Shown piece after piece: positions 17,108 through 28,149 of a stretch of DNA of 64,000 bases. The notes under the pieces were generated by a model. It saw only the letters and a program-made list of their open reading frames with translations. It made no database searches and had not been told where the DNA came from. Position numbers and translations under genes: made by a program. The stretch's first letter is position 1, and each line of letters opens with the position of its first letter. The DNA comes from Geothrix edaphica (lineage in GTDB: Bacteria > Acidobacteriota > Holophagae > Holophagales > Holophagaceae): positions 62,001-126,000 of the forward strand of contig NZ_BSDC01000002.1 in the NCBI RefSeq assembly GCF_030268045.1. Direction: 5' to 3'.

Positions 17108-18475
17108 ATGCGTCTTGTGAACGTGTTCTTCTTCGTGCTCCTGGCCTTCGTGCTGTTCGTACTGGGCAACCTGTACCTCACCAACCACGACCTGCTGGTG
17201 CGCGAAGTCGTCATCTTCGGCGAGGACATCAAGATCCAGAGCGTCATCCTCCTGGCCTTCCTGCTGGGGTTCCTGCTGAACATCCTCTACACCGGCATCA
17301 TGGAGCTGGTGCGGCTGGTGCGCGGGCTGAACGCCTCCGCCGACACGCGGCTGGTGAAGCGGATCTCCGAGCGCATGCAGGATGCCCGCGACCTCGTGGC
17401 CCACGGCCTCCCGCGGGAGGCCAAGGAGATCCTGGAGAGCATCCTCGACCAGCGCAAGGAGCACGTGCCCGCCCGCATGCTCATGGGCGAGATCCTCATG
17501 AAGACCGGCAGCCCCGACGAGGCCGTGAAGCTGTTCCAGGCCCTCTGCGAGGATGAGCCCGACTTGGTCGAGGCGGCCTATCAGCTGGCCGAGGCCCACC
17601 TGGCCACGCGGAACCCCGACGCCTCCGTCACCGTGCTGACCAAGCTGGCCTCCAGCCATCCCAAGAAGGCCCTCCGGGCCTGGCGGCGGCTGCGCGTCCT
17701 CCACATGGACGCCCAGCGCTGGGACGAGGCCATGGAGGCCCACAAGAAGCTGCAGACCTACTTCGCCAGCGAGCTCAGTCAGGGCGAGAAGGCCCAGGGC
17801 GCCGCCCTGGCCTACCAGGTGGGCCTCGCCAAGGTGGAGGCGGACCAGTTCAAGGATGCCGCCCAGATCTTCCAGCAGGTCATCAAGGACGAGGCGGACT
17901 TCGTGCCCGCCTACCTCAGCCTGGGCCGCTGCATGATCCTCCAGGACCAGGAGGCCCAGGGCCTGGAGATCTGGCTGGAGGGCTTCCGCAAAACCGGCGA
18001 AGGCACCTTCCTCCAGGAGATCGAGGACTACTTCATCCAGCTGGGCCGGCCCGAGGATGGGCTCGCCGTCATGCGGCGGGTGGCCGCCACCTCCAAGCAC
18101 GCCACCACCACCAAGTTCTTCCTGGGCAAGATGCTCTACCGCCTGGAGATCCTGGACGAGGCCCTGGATCTCTTCCAGGAGGTTCGCAGCCAGGTGGTCT
18201 ACAGCCCCATCCTGTTCTTCTTCATGGCCAAGATCCACAGCCGGCGCGGCCGCCTGGACGCGGCCCTGAACGAGTACCGCCAGCTGCTCCGCAACCTGGG
18301 CGTCCTCAAGCTCCGCTTCGAGTGCGCCGTCTGCGGCCACAAGACTCAGGACTACGTGGACCGCTGCGACAGCTGCGGCAGCTGGAACAGCAGCCACTTC
18401 CTCTTCAAGGAGAGTGATCTGCCGGAGGGCCCCATCCGCGGGGGGGAGAGCGGCAGCTGGATGGCGATGCTCTGA
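17108..18475 (+). CDS. LapA-LapB-like fusion: membrane-anchored TPR protein with zinc-ribbon
   Basis: A 455-residue protein. Residues 1-75 contain two membrane helices separated by a short segment with FGEDIKIQSVILLAFLLGF, the layout of a LapA/DUF1049 domain. From about 80 to 400 there are TPR-like helical pairs. The C-terminus has CAVCGHK...CDSCGSW, the rubredoxin-like metal site seen in LapB (YciM). In enterobacteria LapA and LapB are separate proteins that control LpxC and lipopolysaccharide synthesis; here both parts are in one chain. It is flanked by heptamer repeat tracts on both sides. The LPS role is inferred from the families. Confidence 0.82.
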   Translation: MRLVNVFFFVLLAFVLFVLGNLYLTNHDLLVREVVIFGEDIKIQSVILLAFLLGFLLNILYTGIMELVRLVRGLNASADTRLVKRISERMQDARDLVAHGLPREAKEILESILDQRKEHVPARMLMGEILMKTGSPDEAVKLFQALCEDEPDLVEAAYQLAEAHLATRNPDASVTVLTKLASSHPKKALRAWRRLRVLHMDAQRWDEAMEAHKKLQTYFASELSQGEKAQGAALAYQVGLAKVEADQFKDAAQIFQQVIKDEADFVPAYLSLGRCMILQDQEAQGLEIWLEGFRKTGEGTFLQEIEDYFIQLGRPEDGLAVMRRVAATSKHATTTKFFLGKMLYRLEILDEALDLFQEVRSQVVYSPILFFFMAKIHSRRGRLDAALNEYRQLLRNLGVLKLRFECAVCGHKTQDYVDRCDSCGSWNSSHFLFKESDLPEGPIRGGESGSWMAML

Positions 18476-18480
18476 CGGGT

Positions 18481-18513
18481 GGTATTTGGCGCTGCAGCGC
18501 AGCGTCAAATACC
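18481..18513 (+). repeat. Hairpin after the LapA-LapB-like gene
   Basis: A 14-bp stem with one mismatch (GGTATTTGGCGCTG / CAGCGTCAAATACC) and a 5-base loop, 5 bases after the stop. There is no T-run. It may protect or process the 3' end of the mRNA. Confidence 0.55.
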
Positions 18514-18515
18514 GG

Positions 18516-18607
18516 GACCCGTCGAGCAGAGCATAACGTCCACAGTTGGCCCCTGGCCCCAACGAAGTCCGGGCCCCGCCGAGCAGAGCATCACACTCAG
18601 GTTGGCC
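18516..18607 (+). repeat. Pair of direct repeats
   Basis: Two 36-base copies (18516-18551 and 18572-18607) share GCAGAGCAT and a GTTGGCC end, with several substitutions. They occupy the spacer between two genes. Nothing coding is seen here. Confidence 0.6.
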
Positions 18608-18617
18608 GCTTACTTAC

Positions 18618-18649
18618 GGCTGTCAGCTCTCAGCTCTCGGCTGTCAGCC
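18618..18649 (-). repeat. Heptamer repeat tract B, inverse orientation
   Basis: GGCTGTCAGCTCTCAGCTC and following bases; read on the minus strand it gives the same GCTGACA/GCTGAGA/GCCGAGA units as tract A near 17033. Confidence 0.7.
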
Positions 18650-18657
18650 AAAGAAGC

Positions 18658-18677
18658 GGGGCGCCATCCGGCGCCCC
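18658..18677. terminator. GC hairpin, possible weak terminator
   Basis: An 8-bp stem GGGGCGCC / GGCGCCCC with a 4-base loop between converging genes. No T-run follows, so termination is uncertain. Confidence 0.35.
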
Positions 18678-18687
18678 GTGATCTGTT

Positions 18688-18718
18688 ACTGAAAGCTGAT
18701 AGCTGACGGCAGATAGCC
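18688..18718 (+). repeat. Heptamer repeat tract C
   Basis: Degenerate units ACTGAAA, GCTGATA, GCTGACG, GCAGATA ending 2 bases before the stop of the minus-strand gene. It is related to tracts A and B. Confidence 0.6.
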
Positions 18719-18720
18719 AA

Positions 18721-19206
18721 TCAGGCAATCGCCTGTCGAATATCGAACAGGAGGCGCTTGAGCTCCAGCTCGGTGAGGTTGAGGGGCACCTGCTGCTTGA
18801 CCTCCTCCTTGCGGTAGAAGGCGATGCGCTTCACCACCACCTTGTTCTTGCCCAGGCTGATCTCGTTGAACTGGATCTGGGTGTCGTCCTTGTAGGGCGG
18901 CAGGCTGCGCAGCTGGATGTACATCCCGCGGCGGTCGTGGTCCACGATCTCCAGGCGCTCCTTGAGGTAGTTCACGTTCTCGGACAGCATCTCGGCCTTG
19001 GTCTTCAGCTTGGCGAAGCTGAGCCGCTTGGGGGCATGGCACTCCAGGACCATCTCCCCCAGCTGCACCCCGTCCTTGCCGCGCCGGAGGAAACCCTCCA
19101 GGGTGCCGTCCAGCTCCGCATCGGCGCGGTGGAAGGCTTCGAAGCCCTGGAACTCGCCGGGGAGCACGGAGTCGTCGTAGCGCTTGGCCTTGCGGGAGAG
19201 CTTCAT
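18721..19206 (-). CDS. Conserved-looking protein of unknown function
   Basis: A 161-residue soluble protein that I do not recognise. It starts with a basic segment (MKLSRKAKRYDD), has a mixed alpha/beta middle with FAKLKTKAEMLSENVNYLKERLEIVDHDRRGMY, and ends with an amphipathic Leu/Glu-rich helix (LNLTELELKRLLFDI). There is no signal peptide and no membrane helix. The coding character (GC-rich third positions, good ATG, stop followed by a repeat tract) supports a real gene. The 191-base gap upstream to the next gene (19207-19397) contains a lower-GC stretch (about 19275-19395) likely to carry its promoter, but no clear hexamers. Confidence 0.6.
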   Translation of the reverse strand: MKLSRKAKRYDDSVLPGEFQGFEAFHRADAELDGTLEGFLRRGKDGVQLGEMVLECHAPKRLSFAKLKTKAEMLSENVNYLKERLEIVDHDRRGMYIQLRSLPPYKDDTQIQFNEISLGKNKVVVKRIAFYRKEEVKQQVPLNLTELELKRLLFDIRQAIA

Positions 19207-19397
19207 GGCATGCCTCGGAAAGGTGGGGACCTTCCCTCAGGGCCAGAGCCGTGCCAGAGCGCCACCCTCACGGCAGGTTTGGCACATCATCTGAATTATC
19301 TGGACTTCCTCTCACCTTCTGCCGAGCCGGACCTGCCCAGAGGCCGTGAAATCACCGTGAACGTGTTCGAAATTGGTCAATCATGATAGGCAATTGA

Positions 19398-20387
19398 TCA
19401 CTTTTCGACAGACTCCACCTTTGGCCAGCGCCTCCGGTAGATCATCCGGTCCAGGGCCCGGCTGTAGGGGCTCCAGGAGCCGCTGTCCGACGCATCCTCC
19501 GCCGCCCGGAACATCACCTCGAGCTTGCCATCCAGGTCGTCCAGGTGGTGGACCAGCAGGGCCTCGGGGGTCTTGGGCAGCACGGGCGAGCCGAACTCCA
19601 GGCGCCCGTGGTGGCTGAGGACGATATGCAGGATCTGCAGGCGCAGATCCTCCGGGAACCCGGGGATCTTGCCCACTGCCCTGCTGATCCAGTCGGCCTC
19701 CAGGGCGATGTGGCCCAGCAGGTTGCCCGCGTCCGTGTAGCCGAAGCTGCGCTCGTAGCTCAGCTCGGCGGTCTTGCCCACATCGTGCAGGAAGACGCCG
19801 GCCAGCACCAGATCGCGGTTCAGATCCTGGTAGTGCGCGCAGGCCCGCTCCGCCATGCCCGCCACGGACAGGGTGTGCTCCAGCAGCCCGCCCAAGTGGG
19901 CGTGGTGCATGGACTTGGCGGCCGGGGCCTGGGCGAAGGCGGCGCGGAGCTCCGCGTCGGCCACGAACAGCGCCTCCAGCAGGCGGCGGATCCAGGGATC
20001 CTCCACGGAAGCGACGAGAGCGTCCAGCTCCGCGAGCATCTCGGGCACCGGCCGGGCGCTGACGGGGAAGAAGCGGGAGAAATCGCCCACCTCCGCGTCC
20101 GGGGCGAAGCGCACCTTGTCGAGCTTCATCTGGAGGCGCCCGTTGTAGCTGGTCACCGAGCCCTTCACCCAGAGGAAGGCATCGGCCCGCACGGCCTCCA
20201 TGTCGCCCTCGATGGCCCGCACGTCCCACAGGAAGGCCTTGAGGTCGCCGGAGGCGTCCGAAAGCTTCAGCTCCAGGTACTCGCTGCCCTTGGCGCTGAT
20301 CTTGAAAGCGGCCTCCTGGGCGAGGAGGAAACCCTGGAAGGACGCCCCTTCCTTCAGGTTCCGGAGGAGGATCGGCTGGTCGGACAT
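19398..20387 (-). CDS. YhaM-like 3'-5' exoribonuclease (OB-fold + HD domain)
   Basis: A 329-residue protein with an N-terminal OB-fold nucleic-acid-binding domain (about 10-105, with FLLAQEAAFKISAKGSEYLELKLSDASG) and a C-terminal HD phosphohydrolase domain. Metal ligands are seen in HHAHLGGLLEHTLSV, then LAGVFLHDVGKTAEL, and ILSHHG-like ILHIVLSHHGRLEFGSP, followed by the late Asp of HHLDDLDGK. This is the order of B. subtilis YhaM, a 3'-5' exonuclease acting on RNA and single-stranded DNA. It lies 51 bases upstream-adjacent to the RqcP gene in the same orientation, so it may be the last gene of the RqcP/foldase operon. Confidence 0.87.
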   Translation of the reverse strand: MSDQPILLRNLKEGASFQGFLLAQEAAFKISAKGSEYLELKLSDASGDLKAFLWDVRAIEGDMEAVRADAFLWVKGSVTSYNGRLQMKLDKVRFAPDAEVGDFSRFFPVSARPVPEMLAELDALVASVEDPWIRRLLEALFVADAELRAAFAQAPAAKSMHHAHLGGLLEHTLSVAGMAERACAHYQDLNRDLVLAGVFLHDVGKTAELSYERSFGYTDAGNLLGHIALEADWISRAVGKIPGFPEDLRLQILHIVLSHHGRLEFGSPVLPKTPEALLVHHLDDLDGKLEVMFRAAEDASDSGSWSPYSRALDRMIYRRRWPKVESVEK

Positions 20388-20438
20388 GGGCGCTCCCTTT
20401 GTCCCATCAAGCTCAGACAGCTGATGCGACAGCGGCTG

Positions 20439-20762
20439 TCAATGACTGCGGGGGACCTTGGGCGGCGGGCCGAAAGGATCCTCGTCGCCGTACCCCAGGT
20501 CCAGGGGCAGGCGCTTGTCCTCCAGCACCTCGAAGAGCGACCACTGGTCGGCCTTCTTCACGTTGCCTTCGGGCAGGTTCAGCACCCGCACCTTCAGCAC
20601 CCGGTTGTACAGCGGGAACTCGAGCTCATCCTGGACCTTCAGGTCGTGGCTGGCCTTCCGTGGCACGCCGTTCACGCGCACCATGCCCTCGTCGCAGAGC
20701 TGGTTGGCCAGCTCGCGCCGCTTGATGAGCAGGCTCTTCTTGAGGAAGGCGTCGAGACGCAC
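20439..20762 (-). CDS. rqcP: S4-domain RNA-binding protein, RqcP (YabO) type
   Basis: A 107-residue protein consisting of an S4 RNA-binding domain (MRLDAFLKKSLLIKRRELANQL...GMVRVNG) plus a short tail. The match in length and order to B. subtilis RqcP/YabO is good; Hsp15 (HslR) is the alternative. RqcP binds the large ribosomal subunit and helps C-terminal alanine tailing on stalled nascent chains. The start is GTG at 20762 with AAGG upstream, 4 bases after the stop of the SurA-like gene, so it is in the same operon as two periplasmic foldases. Confidence 0.8.
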   Translation of the reverse strand: MRLDAFLKKSLLIKRRELANQLCDEGMVRVNGVPRKASHDLKVQDELEFPLYNRVLKVRVLNLPEGNVKKADQWSLFEVLEDKRLPLDLGYGDEDPFGPPPKVPRSH

Positions 20763-20766
20763 GGCA

Positions 20767-21756
20767 TCAGCCTTTCAGGATCTGTTCCCGGGGCACCAGG
20801 TAGCGGATGTTGGCGCGCATCCGCAGGTTCGAGAGGTACTGCTCGATGGCGTTCTGGGCCTTGGGCTCCTGGAGCTTCTCGAGGATCTTGGGCTTCACCT
20901 CGGCGAAGTCCTTCACCGGCGCATCCTCCAGGGCGATGAGCTGGACCAGGTAGAGGTCCTTGTCGGTCTCGATCGGGGCGGAGACCTGCTCGGGCTTGAG
21001 CTTCACCGCGGCGTCCTCGATGCTGGCGCGGAGGAAGCCCTTGTTCATCCAGCCCAGGTCGCCGCCCGTGGCCTTGCTGGGGCTGACGGAGTGCTGCCGG
21101 GCCAGTTCGTCGAAGGACTTGCCGGCCTTGAGCTCGGCCTGGATGGCCTCCAGCTTCTTCCGGGCCTCGGCCTGATCCTCGGCGGTGGCGCCCTTGGCGA
21201 GCACCAGCTCGCGGATGCGGAAGCGGCTGGGGAGGCGGTACTCCTCCTTGTGGTCCTCGTAGTAGGCCCGCAGCTCGTTGTCCTCCACCGCCACCTTGGA
21301 GAACACCTCGCGCTGGAGCACGTACTGCTGGGTGGCCTGCTGCTTCTGGCGCTTCATGAACTCGGGGAGGCCGATGCCAAGGCTGCTGCGCAGAGCCCGC
21401 TCCAGGTCCGCGTCCGTGGCGAAGTTGTTCTCCTTCTTGATGCTGTCGATGCTGGCGCGGACGTAGTCATCCGTGACCGGCGAGCCCAGCTCGGCGCCCT
21501 TGTCCTCCAGCAGATAGGCGTCCAGCATGCCCTGCAGCGTCTTCTCCCGGGCATCCTTCAGCTTCTCGTCCAGCTCCTTGCCGGCGAACTGGCGGTAGAG
21601 GGCCGCGTGCTGCTGCTCCACGGCCTGGTTGAGGTCGCGGCGGGTGATGATGTGGCTGTTCACGATGACCAGGATCTCCTCGCGCACTTCGGCGGAGGCG
21701 ATCAGCCCCGCGGGCGCCAGGAACGCCAGGGCCAGGATGGAATTCAGCGCCTTCAA
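20767..21756 (-). CDS. Periplasmic peptidyl-prolyl isomerase, SurA-like
   Basis: A 329-residue exported chaperone. A signal peptide (LNSILALAFLAPAGLIASA) precedes a SurA N-terminal domain (about 25-175, with VNSHIITRRDLNQAV). A parvulin domain follows (about 175-275, with LPSRFRIRELVLAKG and SPSKATGGDLGWMNKGFL), then a C-terminal helix. It assists folding of outer-membrane proteins. The start codon is TTG at 21756 with GGAGGTG upstream, and TTGA overlaps the stop of the upstream foldase gene by 4 bases. Only one parvulin domain is present instead of the two of E. coli SurA. Confidence 0.88.
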   Translation of the reverse strand: MKALNSILALAFLAPAGLIASAEVREEILVIVNSHIITRRDLNQAVEQQHAALYRQFAGKELDEKLKDAREKTLQGMLDAYLLEDKGAELGSPVTDDYVRASIDSIKKENNFATDADLERALRSSLGIGLPEFMKRQKQQATQQYVLQREVFSKVAVEDNELRAYYEDHKEEYRLPSRFRIRELVLAKGATAEDQAEARKKLEAIQAELKAGKSFDELARQHSVSPSKATGGDLGWMNKGFLRASIEDAAVKLKPEQVSAPIETDKDLYLVQLIALEDAPVKDFAEVKPKILEKLQEPKAQNAIEQYLSNLRMRANIRYLVPREQILKG

Positions 21757-22790
21757 CGGGCACCTCCCTTGGGGGTCGCGTCAGGCTTCGGTTCGGTCTT
21801 GGGTTCGGTCTTGGGAGCCGCGGGAGCCTTCGGCGCGGGCGCATCCGTCGGGGCGGGCTTGGTGAGCTCGAAGGGAATCTCCTTGCGGAGCCCCTGCATC
21901 AGGTCGTCCCAGACCGTGGCCTGCCGCTCGCGCTGGGCCCCCTGCTCAGCCACGGACTTGGCCTCCTCGAAGGGCACCTGCCGCGCGGCCTTGCGGCTCT
22001 CCACCTTGATGAGGTGGTAGCCGAACTGGGTCTTCACCGGAGCCCCCACCTTCCCGATGGGCTGGGTGCGGGCGGCGGTGCCGAACTCGGGCACCCAGGA
22101 GGAGGGGTCGGCATCCTCGTAGAGCCCGCCGTTCTCCTTGCTGCCGGGATCATCGCTGTACTTCTTCGCCAGATCCTCGAACTTGGCGCCCTTCTTCAGC
22201 TCGGCCTGGATCTTCGCCACCCTGGCCTTGGCCTCGGCCTCGGTCATCCCCTCGGCCTTGCCCTCCTGTTTCACGGACACCAGGATGTGGCGGACGCTGG
22301 CGAGCTCGGGCTGCTTGAAACGGTCCTTGTTCTTCTCGTAGAAGGCCTGCACATCCGCCTCGGAGACCACGAGCTTCTTCTGGAGGGACTCGCCCTCCTT
22401 GGCCAGGAACTCGCGGGCCAGCAGGTCGTCCTTGGTGCGGTCCAGGGCCCGCTGGAAGGCGGGCGTCTTGTCCAGGTCCATGCGCTTGGCCTTCACGGCC
22501 AGCAGCTTGCTCTCGGCCATGCGCTTGACGAACTCCTCCTTGCCCCCCTGGAGCATGAGGATCTGCATCTGCTCTTGCTGGGGCAGCAGGCGGAACGCGG
22601 CCTGGAAGTCGGCCTCGGTGATGGGCTCGCCGCCCACCTTGGCCAGCACCACCTCTTCGGGCTTGGGCCCGGGGGCCTGGGCAGGAGCGGGAACCGGGGC
22701 GGCCGCCTGGGCCGGGGCCGCAGGCGCCTTGGCGGGCTCCTGGGCGACGACACCAAGGGCGATCAGGGAGATCAGGGAGGCACGGAGCAT
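21753..22790 (-). CDS. Peptidyl-prolyl cis-trans isomerase, PrsA/PpiD-like
   Basis: A 345-residue exported parvulin. The signal peptide is followed by an Ala/Pro-rich linker (about 20-45), a SurA-N-like helical segment (about 48-165), and a parvulin domain (about 165-275) with ASVRHILVSV, FEDLAKKYSDDPGSKENGG and GKVGAPVKTQFGYHLIKVE, all diagnostic. A second Pro/Lys/Ala-rich tail (about 310-345) ends the protein. It probably acts in the periplasm, tethered or soluble, together with the SurA-like protein encoded immediately downstream. Confidence 0.9.
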   Translation of the reverse strand: MLRASLISLIALGVVAQEPAKAPAAPAQAAAPVPAPAQAPGPKPEEVVLAKVGGEPITEADFQAAFRLLPQQEQMQILMLQGGKEEFVKRMAESKLLAVKAKRMDLDKTPAFQRALDRTKDDLLAREFLAKEGESLQKKLVVSEADVQAFYEKNKDRFKQPELASVRHILVSVKQEGKAEGMTEAEAKARVAKIQAELKKGAKFEDLAKKYSDDPGSKENGGLYEDADPSSWVPEFGTAARTQPIGKVGAPVKTQFGYHLIKVESRKAARQVPFEEAKSVAEQGAQRERQATVWDDLMQGLRKEIPFELTKPAPTDAPAPKAPAAPKTEPKTEPKPDATPKGGAR

Positions 22791-22817
22791 GGGTTTCCTT
22801 GAGTGCTGGGACGGCCG

Positions 22818-23498
22818 CTAGCGGCGCCGTCCGCCGAGGAGGTTCATCAGGGAGATGAGGATGTTGTAGAGGCTCACGAACAGGGCCAGGGCGAAGCCGG
22901 CGGGATCGCCGAAGTCGTCCGTGCGGAGCATGGCGGACGTGTCCCAGAGCAGCTTGGCCGAGCAGGCGATGACCGCCACGCCGGAGATGATCAGGCTGAA
23001 AGTCTCCAGGTGGAAGATGGCCGCCGCCAGGCTGCCGAAGAACATCACGGCGATGCCGACGATGACGAAGTTCCGCAGGAAGCTGAAGTCCTTCTTGGAC
23101 ACGAAGGCCGTCACCGTCAGGGTCATGAACACCACGCCCGTGAGGCCGAAGGCCATGAAGACGGGCTTGAATCCGGCGCCCTGCGCCAGCGCCAGCGCCA
23201 CGATGCCGGCGATGACGCCCGAGATGAAGGTGAAGAGCACATAGGCGACCCGGTTGAGGGGCTTCCGCCGGCTCACCCGGGAGGCGAACATCAGCGTCCC
23301 GAACTGGACACCGAAGAGGACCCAGAACCAGAAGCGGCCCGCCACCGAGACCAGGGCGCTCCCCACCAGGGGCGCGCTGAGGGCCCCCAGGGTCGCCACG
23401 GCGAAGCCGCCCATGAGCCACAGGTACACGCTTCGGACAAAATCGACGCGGGACTGCGCTCCGGTGGAAGCTCCCTGCCACGACTGCTGATAATCCAT
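22818..23498 (-). CDS. Bax inhibitor-1 / YccA-family membrane protein
   Basis: A 226-residue integral membrane protein with about seven hydrophobic helices and the BI-1 family features VDFVRSVYLWLMGGFAVATLGAL near the N-terminus and ALALFVSLYNILISLMNLLGG at the C-terminus. Family members are calcium-leak-type channels or FtsH-interacting proteins (YccA). It lies 27 bases upstream of the foldase gene in the same direction, so membrane-protein quality control is a plausible common theme with the foldases and RqcP; that link is inference. Confidence 0.92.
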   Translation of the reverse strand: MDYQQSWQGASTGAQSRVDFVRSVYLWLMGGFAVATLGALSAPLVGSALVSVAGRFWFWVLFGVQFGTLMFASRVSRRKPLNRVAYVLFTFISGVIAGIVALALAQGAGFKPVFMAFGLTGVVFMTLTVTAFVSKKDFSFLRNFVIVGIAVMFFGSLAAAIFHLETFSLIISGVAVIACSAKLLWDTSAMLRTDDFGDPAGFALALFVSLYNILISLMNLLGGRRR

Positions 23499-23588
23499 GC
23501 CACGCTCCAGGGGAGATCCGCGTTGGATCCCCCTCAGATCCTAACATTCCCCCCACCCTTACCCTGCCTCCAAGGACCCCGAGGTTCC

Positions 23589-24728
23589 ATGATCCCCCCC
23601 CCCTGGCGGCAACGCCTCCAGCAGCAGGCCGAACAGCGCCGGACCCTGGGCCGGGACCGGGCCATCCTGCCGCCCGCGGGGGTGGATTTCTGCTCCAACG
23701 ACTACCTGGGCCTGCGCCGGGACCCCCGCCTGGCCGAGGCCGCGGCGAGGGCCGCCCGGGACCATGGCTCCGGCACGGGGGGCGCGCGACTGCTGCGGGG
23801 CACCACGCCCCTCCATGATGAGCTGGAGGCCGCCGTCGCCGCCTGGAAGGGCACCGGGGCCTGCCTCCTCTTCAGCACCGGCTTCCAGGCCAACGCCACC
23901 CTCCTCCCCGCCCTGGCGGGCCCGGGCGACGCCGTCTTCTCCGATGCCCTGAACCACGCCTCCCTGGTGGACGGCTGCCGCCTGGCCCGCGCGGGGGGCG
24001 CCCACCTGGGCATCTACCGGCACCTGGACCTGGCGGACCTGGCGGAGCGGCTGGCGGCCTGGCGGGCCTCAGCGCCCGCGGAGGGCCTGGCCCTGGTGGC
24101 CACGGACGCCGTGTTCAGCATGGACGGCGATGGGGCGGACCTGCCGGCCCTGCTGGAGCTCTGCGAGCGCCACGGCGCCCTGCTCCTCATCGACGAAGCC
24201 CACGCCACGGGCCTGCTGGGATCGGATGGCGCCGGCCTGGCCCAGCTCCAGGGCGTCCACGGCCGGGTGCCCCTGGTCATGGGCACGCTCGGGAAGGCCC
24301 TGGGCGCCTTCGGGGCCTTCGTCTGCTGCGACGCCCTGCTGCGGGAGCACCTGCTGAACACAGCCCGCGGCTTCATCTTCTCCACGGCCCTGCCCCCGCC
24401 GGTGGTGGGTGCAGCCCTGGAGGGCGCGCGCCTCGCCCGGGCCGAACCCTGGCGGCGAGAGCGGGCCCTGGCCTTCGCCCGCGGGCTGCGGGACGCCCTG
24501 GGCCAGCCCGACCTGCCCTCGGCCATCATCCCAGTGCCCGTGGGGCCGGACGCCGAAGCGGTGCGCCTGGCCTCCCGCCTGCAGACCATGGGCTTCGACG
24601 TGCGCGCAGTGCGTCCCCCCACCGTGCCCGAAGGCTCGGCGCGCCTGCGGATCACCACCGGAGCCCATCTGGAGGAGGCCCAGGTGCAGGCCCTGGCCAA
24701 GGCGTTGCAGGGGCTGCGGCCGGCTTGA
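23589..24728 (+). CDS. bioF: 8-amino-7-oxononanoate synthase
   Basis: A 379-residue PLP enzyme that condenses pimeloyl-ACP (or -CoA) with L-alanine in biotin synthesis. Visible features: VDFCSNDYLGLR at the N-terminus, GTGGARLLRGTTPLHDELE, LLIDEAHATGLLG with the cofactor-binding Asp, and the PLP-binding Lys236 in GTLGKALGAFG. The reading frame is open far upstream, but the ATG at 23589 with GAGG 5 bases before it starts the normal length. It converges on the hybrid kinase gene with one base between stops. bioD and bioA follow at 28150 and 30797, each separated by signalling genes. Confidence 0.94.
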   Translation: MIPPPWRQRLQQQAEQRRTLGRDRAILPPAGVDFCSNDYLGLRRDPRLAEAAARAARDHGSGTGGARLLRGTTPLHDELEAAVAAWKGTGACLLFSTGFQANATLLPALAGPGDAVFSDALNHASLVDGCRLARAGGAHLGIYRHLDLADLAERLAAWRASAPAEGLALVATDAVFSMDGDGADLPALLELCERHGALLLIDEAHATGLLGSDGAGLAQLQGVHGRVPLVMGTLGKALGAFGAFVCCDALLREHLLNTARGFIFSTALPPPVVGAALEGARLARAEPWRRERALAFARGLRDALGQPDLPSAIIPVPVGPDAEAVRLASRLQTMGFDVRAVRPPTVPEGSARLRITTGAHLEEAQVQALAKALQGLRPA

Positions 24729-24729
24729 T

Positions 24730-27330
<2,601 letters not shown>

Positions 27331-27487
27331 GGGAACCTCGGTCGGGGGCTGGGTGTCGGTGCAGGAATAATCCTGGCACGGACCAGTCCCATCCGGGAAT
27401 CCAGCACCTTTTTTCGCAGGCAGACTGGTCCCCGACAGGACCTGTGGGAGAATTCCAGGTGACCGATAGGTCCTCAGGAGGTGGCTT

Positions 27488-28132
27488 TTGAACCGGAACA
27501 TCATGTTCGCCCTGGCTGGAGGCCTCGTCGCCGGTTTCCTGGCGGGCTACTTCGTCGGCGCCGGTAGCGCCAAAGAGACCACCGTCACCACGGCCGCCCC
27601 CACGGCCGGTGTGGTCCTGCCCGCCCCCTCCCTGGGCGGCGGCATGGGAGCCGGCGTCGCCGCTCCCGGCCAGCTCCCGCCGGGGATGGGCCTTCCGAAC
27701 GCCGAGGTGCAGGCCCGCATCATCCGCATGGAAGGCATCGTGAAGGCCGAGCCCAAGAACCACGACGCCTGGGTGGGTCTCGGCAACGACTACTTCGACA
27801 GCCACCAGCCCCAGAAGGCCGTGGACGCCTACGCCAAGGCCCTGGCCCTGAAGCCCGATGACCCGGACATCCTCACGGACCAGGGCGTGATGTACCGCCA
27901 GCTCAACCAGTTCGACAAGGCCATCGCCAACTTCCAGAAGGCCGGCAAGATCAATCCGGCCCATGTGCCCAGCCTCTTCAACCTCGGCATCGTGTACGCC
28001 GGCGACCTCCACAAGCCTGACGAGGCCGCCAAGGCCTGGAACAAGGTCCTGGTCATCGCCCCGAACAGCGAGCAGGCCACCCAGGCCCGCCAGCTGCTGG
28101 CCCAGCTCAACAAGGGCGGCGCCCCCCGCTGA
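27488..28132 (+). CDS. Membrane-anchored TPR protein
   Basis: A 214-residue protein. The start is probably TTG at 27488, which has AGGAGG 6 bases upstream; the ATG at 27503 is the alternative. A hydrophobic N-terminus (FALAGGLVAGFLAGYFVG) acts as an anchor or uncleaved signal. A Gly/Pro/Ala-rich linker (about 35-70) precedes three to four TPR units (about 80-205, with AWVGLGNDYFDSHQPQKAVDAY and VPSLFNLGIVYAGDLHKPDEAAKAW). It is divergent from the hybrid kinase and 17 bases before bioD. TPR proteins of this kind usually act in protein assembly; the partner is unknown. Confidence 0.82.
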   Translation: MNRNIMFALAGGLVAGFLAGYFVGAGSAKETTVTTAAPTAGVVLPAPSLGGGMGAGVAAPGQLPPGMGLPNAEVQARIIRMEGIVKAEPKNHDAWVGLGNDYFDSHQPQKAVDAYAKALALKPDDPDILTDQGVMYRQLNQFDKAIANFQKAGKINPAHVPSLFNLGIVYAGDLHKPDEAAKAWNKVLVIAPNSEQATQARQLLAQLNKGGAPR

Positions 28133-28149
28133 TCTGCCCCCCAGACCCC

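Noticed and set aside
17033-18718. CRISPR-like array
   Set aside because: The units are only 7 bases and contiguous without spacers, and no cas genes are in the window.
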